Below, one piece after another: positions 6,971 through 9,804 of a stretch of DNA of 9,804 nt (its first letter is position 1; every line of letters starts with the position of its first letter). The notes under the pieces were generated by a model. The model had not been told where the DNA came from and ran no database searches. It was given only the letters and a program-made list of their open reading frames with translations. The stretch is taken from assembly GCA_021827445.1 (NCBI GenBank), contig JAKAVW010000096.1:1-9804 (forward strand), in the 5' to 3' direction. This stretch comes from Pseudomonadota bacterium (GTDB lineage: Bacteria; Pseudomonadota; Gammaproteobacteria; Acidithiobacillales; Acidithiobacillaceae). Both the position numbers and the translations under genes were made by a program.

Positions 6971-7693
6971 CTAGCGAATCAAATTAATCCATGATGTTTG
7001 TCTTATAAGCTCGTAGCCTGAATCCTCAACTCGGCTTCGATGGAAACCCATAAGAATTGGCGAATAGTGTTTTGCATACTGGTAGGCGCGGAATTGTGGC
7101 ATTCCGCCCAGACGGAGTTGATGACGAATATGCCTCTTGGTCTCTGTCATCTTGGCTAAGGCCTTTGCCATGAGACTAAATACTTCATCTGTGACTTCAG
7201 TTAGGCGGCCATCTTGCATCAAAATCTGGTTCGGAATTGGATAGTAGAGACTGTCAGGCATTTCATAGAGCTTTAGTGACTTGTGCAGCCAATCATCAGG
7301 GCTTGAATTGATTTCAAGATCAAAGTGGGCGCCATATGGAACATCTATCCAAGAAATGTCAAGATGCTGCACTTGGCAGTCGTCAATAAATAATCCACCA
7401 TGTCCCTTTATTGAGTCAAGAATTTGCTTCGCGTAATTGTCGAGATCACCATACCGAGGCGTTTCAAGTACCTTTTGTTCGTCGAGATAAAGCCTAATCA
7501 CAAGCTGTACCTCGCAAACGAATACAAATTTGTTCTTCAGTTGATCTCTAACTGCCTGCTTGAATGTGGCACGTGCCGGTCCTTGATTCGAATACGAAAC
7601 AGGTTCCAGTTCGAACTTCTGACTCCATGTTCCAAACATCGGCTTGATCTTATCTGCGTCACCACATTCCTCTATCTCGAACGGCTCATCCAT
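6971..7693 (-). CDS. RusA-like Holliday junction resolvase with C-terminal extension
   Basis: This 240-residue protein has a RusA core in residues about 20-125. RYGDLDNYAKQILDSIK (80-96) carries Asp83, Asp85 and Lys89, and LFIDDCQVQHLDISW (101-115) carries Asp104 and Asp105. In E. coli RusA the catalytic residues are Asp70, Asp72, Lys76 and Asp91. The D-x-D-x3-K spacing and the 19-residue step to the last aspartate are identical here, so activity is expected. RusA enzymes resolve four-way junctions by symmetrical cuts and are usually about 120 residues, often in prophages. Here some 115 extra residues follow (about 126-240) with no recognised domain, rich in charged and aromatic residues near the end. 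AGGGG lies six bases from the ATG. It is downstream of, and probably co-transcribed with, the gene ending at 7756 (62-base gap). Confidence 0.78.
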   Translation of the reverse strand: MDEPFEIEECGDADKIKPMFGTWSQKFELEPVSYSNQGPARATFKQAVRDQLKNKFVFVCEVQLVIRLYLDEQKVLETPRYGDLDNYAKQILDSIKGHGGLFIDDCQVQHLDISWIDVPYGAHFDLEINSSPDDWLHKSLKLYEMPDSLYYPIPNQILMQDGRLTEVTDEVFSLMAKALAKMTETKRHIRHQLRLGGMPQFRAYQYAKHYSPILMGFHRSRVEDSGYELIRQTSWINLIR

Positions 7694-7755
7694 TGGTTTC
7701 CCCTAGTGCATGCTTGTGATGATTTAATCTGAGATATATGAATGTGCTCCACCTA

Positions 7756-8613
7756 TTAGTGAAAAATCTCAAGCTTGATAAATCTGCAGATTTTTCTGTC
7801 AAGCTTCTGGAGATAACGTTGGCGGCTGTCGTAGGAAAACAAGACTTCTGCATGGATTGGCATATCAATAGATGGGGTAGCAATTTTTGCCATTAGCAGC
7901 AATAACACATAGGTTTCTAGCTGGTTGTGGTACCCAAGCTTCATCCCCTGCGCGCTATAAATAGGGCCATTACTACCCCAAATATCTGCATTCGTTTGAT
8001 TGCCGCGTGCATGAATGAAGTTTGAAAGTCGGGCATGAAGCGATGTAGCCCACCCCCCTGGATCAGCGCCGTTTTTATCTGCAAAAAGCGTCCGTCCCGT
8101 GGCTGCTTGAGCTCGCACCTCCAAGGATCGGATAATATCCGTTTTGCGCATATCGTGCCGATTATTAACAAAGCTGAGTTCTTCCTTCCCTTTTTTCCAT
8201 GAACTCCAACGTTGCAGGTTCCCAGTGATCTGGCATAAACAAGAAAATAGCATTGTTTCAAGAGCGCTCCGCAAGGTGCCTATGGCCTGTCGATAGAATC
8301 CATGCAGCAGTAACATGGTGGCTGAAGCGAAATCATCCGAACAATCTAGCATCGCTTGGGTAACAATACCCTCTGTTGGCATCACTTCCAGCCATCCGGC
8401 CCATAGTTCATATAGTAGATTTATTCGGCTTCCCTGGTGCGATGTCGTCCTGATCACTACATCATCAGGAAGGTCCATGATGCCATGCCAGACAGACTGG
8501 TCGATGAGGTCAGTTGGAGCCGGATCTGGCAGGCCATCCGTTAGCCCATAGTCATCCGGTTCCAGCACCATGCGCTTGGCGCGGAAATCAGTGGAAGGAA
8601 GCTTGCGAACCAT
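7756..8613 (-). CDS. Helical hypothetical protein with HEPN-like features
   Basis: This 285-residue protein is not assignable to a named family. It is mostly helical, with a central ASATMLLLHGFYRQAIGTLR (97-116) followed by SALET. That is the 'sa..Ll..g.y..Ai..lRsalE' pattern seen in HEPN-type and DUF5677-like proteins. Further on, ARLSNFIHARG (194-204) contains Arg195-x5-His201, within the Rx4-6H signature of HEPN ribonucleases, which often act in toxin or abortive-infection systems. The frame is open further upstream to a TTG at 8688, but that has no ribosome site. ATG 8613 has GGAG six bases before it and is preferred. It precedes the RusA-like gene on the same strand, so the two may form an operon. 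The HEPN reading is inference from a short motif and helix pattern. Confidence 0.6.
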   Translation of the reverse strand: MVRKLPSTDFRAKRMVLEPDDYGLTDGLPDPAPTDLIDQSVWHGIMDLPDDVVIRTTSHQGSRINLLYELWAGWLEVMPTEGIVTQAMLDCSDDFASATMLLLHGFYRQAIGTLRSALETMLFSCLCQITGNLQRWSSWKKGKEELSFVNNRHDMRKTDIIRSLEVRAQAATGRTLFADKNGADPGGWATSLHARLSNFIHARGNQTNADIWGSNGPIYSAQGMKLGYHNQLETYVLLLLMAKIATPSIDMPIHAEVLFSYDSRQRYLQKLDRKICRFIKLEIFH

Positions 8614-8946
8614 TGGATGCTCCGGGGCTATCTTTAGGTGTGAATCGTCACTATTGCTCTTGACGCTTTCAATTAGTAAGTCTAACAAGGAAAATAAGTG
8701 GGCGGTTTCAATTTTGAAGTAATGGGATGAACGTCCCCTTTCTCCCGCCGCGGTCCGATGAGCACAGTAGATCTATTGTTCGCTTTATGGCCGATAATAG
8801 CCCTTCCAAAACTGTATGTGAAGGTCCGCTTACGCTGCTAACCGCCCATTAGAACTACCTACTATAAGGCTGTTAGGTTATATGGATTGTAGGCCCGACG
8901 AACAGTAGGTTTTCAATATCCAGACCTTGCTGTAGAGGCTTTTTGA
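8614..8946. other. Gap between the cargo genes and vapBC
   Basis: These 333 bases contain no supported gene. They hold two sequences related to the AAGCGGACGTT motif on the minus strand (8731-8740 and 8823-8833) and a seven-base inverted repeat, ACCTACT (8857-8863) and AGTAGGT (8904-8910). The promoter of the HEPN-like and RusA-like genes must lie in the left part, but no clear boxes were found. Base composition shifts from AT-rich to GC-richer across it, so an element boundary could lie here. No direct repeat supporting an attachment site was seen. Confidence 0.45.
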
Positions 8947-9357
8947 TCACTGCAGCCAATTGTGCACTATGAGCCCGGGCACTCGGGAAAACTCACCCAT
9001 ATTGGCGCTCACCAATATGGCCTTGGCTGCCAGTGCATGGGAGGCAATGAGCAAGTCATTCGGACCAATGGGCTGGCCGCAGGCGGCAAGGTATTGACGG
9101 ATTTCCGCATAAGCCTGATCGGCCGGCGTGTCATAGGGGAGCACATCCATGGCCGCGATCACGGCGTTCATCTGTTCTGTGAGCCGGGGAGAATTTTTCT
9201 TTGCTGCGCCATACCGTAATTCACAAACCACCACAATGGAGGTGCATACGGCCGCCTCGCCGACAACGGTAATCCTCTGTGCCACACTACCTTGTGGATG
9301 CCTGATCAAATCCGACAGAATGTTGGTGTCCAGCAGGTAGCGACGGGTCCCACTCAC
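8947..9357 (-). CDS. vapC: VapC family PIN-domain toxin ribonuclease
   Basis: This 136-residue PIN-domain protein has the canonical acidic sites: Asp10 in YLLDTN (7-12), Glu46 in CELRYG, Asp101 in GPNDLLIASHA (98-108), and Asn119 in the LVSAN position that usually reads TNN or TAD. FSRVPGLIVHNWL (123-135) is the usual VapC end. VapC toxins are Mg-dependent RNases that cut tRNA or rRNA when the antitoxin is lost. The start is GTG 9357, overlapping the TGA of the antitoxin gene as GTGA, with no ribosome site of its own, so it is probably translated by coupling. It is full length, and all catalytic residues appear present. Confidence 0.93.
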   Translation of the reverse strand: MSGTRRYLLDTNILSDLIRHPQGSVAQRITVVGEAAVCTSIVVVCELRYGAAKKNSPRLTEQMNAVIAAMDVLPYDTPADQAYAEIRQYLAACGQPIGPNDLLIASHALAAKAILVSANMGEFSRVPGLIVHNWLQ

Positions 9358-9593
9358 AATTCGATGTCATCCAGAGGGAGAAGATCGCGATCCGTATCTG
9401 GGAACTCCTCATCCAGGGCGGAAAGACTCGCCAGAGTGGCCAGAAGCCCTTGGCGTTTTACGGGCTCGATAATCAAGCGGTCATCCTCACGCCGCATGAT
9501 GGCCTCTTGCGCGTCCATCTCGAACTCACGGGGAATACGCACCGCTTGATTGCGGCCATTGCGAAAAAAACGTACATGGCGTTCCGTATGCAT
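9354..9593 (-). CDS. vapB: VapB family antitoxin
   Basis: This 79-residue protein has the AbrB/SpoVT-type swapped-hairpin N-terminus: FFRNGRNQAVRIPREFE at 9-25 is the usual VapB DNA-binding signature. The acidic C-terminus (DEEFPDTDRDLLPLDD, 61-76) would wrap and block the toxin's active site. The ATG at 9593 is preceded by AGGGAGGTG with a five-base spacer, far stronger than the toxin's start, as expected when antitoxin must be made in excess. It normally represses its own operon with VapC; repeats in the promoter fit that. It lies immediately upstream of vapC. Confidence 0.93.
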   Translation of the reverse strand: MHTERHVRFFRNGRNQAVRIPREFEMDAQEAIMRREDDRLIIEPVKRQGLLATLASLSALDEEFPDTDRDLLPLDDIEL

Positions 9594-9622
9594 GGTAACA
9601 CCTCCCTTCTGACATAGGTTTC

Positions 9623-9652
9623 AGCATAGGCCACACGCCATAGACCCGTCAA
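9623..9652 (-). promoter_or_regulatory. Probable vapBC promoter with repeated CTATG half-sites
   Basis: On the minus strand TTGACG (9652-9647, five of six consensus bases) is followed after 18 bases by TATGCT (9628-9623, four of six). This lies about 30-60 bases before the vapB ATG. CTATG occurs three times on the same strand, at 9643-9639, 9629-9625 and 9617-9613. One copy lies between the boxes, one overlaps the -10 box and one is beyond it. This is where VapBC would be expected to bind. Confidence 0.55.
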
Positions 9653-9690
9653 TGGATGCATTCGTGTGCCCGATTGGGCTGCCTTACCGC

Positions 9691-9804
9691 CTATTCCTGA
9701 TGCGTCCTGTCAACGGGGGCGATGACCTCCAGCAGGTCCATCTGGCCAGCGTCTGCCGGGCCAGCATCGACATCGGCCAAGCCGCTCACGGTCACTCCCA
9801 GCAA
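9691..9804 (-). CDS. 3' end of a probable Y-family DNA polymerase (DinB-like)
   Basis: The minus-strand frame enters from the right edge and ends at TAG 9693-9691, giving the last 37 residues of a longer protein. It opens LLGVTVSGLADVD and ends MDLLEVIAPVDRTHQE. Y-family polymerases such as Pol IV end with a little-finger strand reading RLLGVSVSGL or similar, then a short linker and a clamp-binding tail like QLDLF. The QMDLLE here could be that tail. DinB does translesion synthesis. With only the C-terminus visible the call rests on one strand pattern. It is upstream of vapBC in the same direction but with about 100 bases and a separate promoter between. Confidence 0.5.
   Translation of the reverse strand: MLGVTVSGLADVDAGPADAGQMDLLEVIAPVDRTHQE

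Noticed and set aside
6758..6994. A 78-codon plus-strand frame
   Set aside because: No convincing ribosome site, a cysteine/arginine-rich product unlike any domain, and its end overlaps the RusA-like gene.
8826..8878. A possible integron attC site (GTTAGGT fits the GTTRRRY box)
   Set aside because: The matching upstream box is poor (TGCTAAC does not fit RYYYAAC), no integron integrase is present, and the flanking genes are not cassette-like.
1..9804. CRISPR array, tRNA, rRNA or insertion sequence
   Set aside because: No regularly spaced repeats, no cloverleaf or rRNA-like stretches, and no transposase domain or paired terminal repeats were found on either strand.

Overview
The window has three blocks. 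The left end (about 1-3989, GC-rich) is part of a conjugative type IVB secretion operon of the IncI/Dot-Icm kind. It holds the 3' end of an unidentified gene, a small membrane protein resembling IncI TraX, a DotM/TrbA-like protein and a DotL/TrbC-like coupling ATPase. The genes are tightly packed or overlapping and all read rightwards. The organism is probably a proteobacterium, since this system is typical of that phylum. Acidithiobacillia or a related gammaproteobacterial group would fit, but nothing here fixes the genus.

The middle (about 3990-8946) is visibly more AT-rich and looks like acquired cargo inserted beside, or carried by, the conjugative element. It starts with two related GIY-YIG nuclease genes in tandem on the plus strand. 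The first (4250-4744) is a bare GIY-YIG domain; the second (4917-5747) has an N-terminal HARE-HTH domain. Facing them on the minus strand are a UPF0149/YecA-like protein (5910-6569), a RusA-type Holliday junction resolvase with a long C-terminal extension (6971-7693) and a helical protein with a HEPN-like Rx5H motif (7756-8613). The last two are probably co-transcribed. Long gene-poor gaps separate the groups, and three of them share a short motif related to AAGCGGACGTT.

The right end (8947-9804) returns to higher GC. It carries a VapBC toxin-antitoxin pair on the minus strand with a recognisable promoter, then the 3' end of a probable Y-family DNA polymerase (DinB-like) running off the window.

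Taken together this looks like the flank of an integrative or conjugative element: a transfer module, then a cargo of nuclease genes with possible defence or DNA-repair roles, then a stabilising toxin-antitoxin pair. The best candidate for an undescribed system is the GIY-YIG pair with its HARE-HTH partner. The catalytic residues of both copies are intact and no methyltransferase is nearby. No relaxase, integrase, transposase, CRISPR array, tRNA or rRNA was seen.
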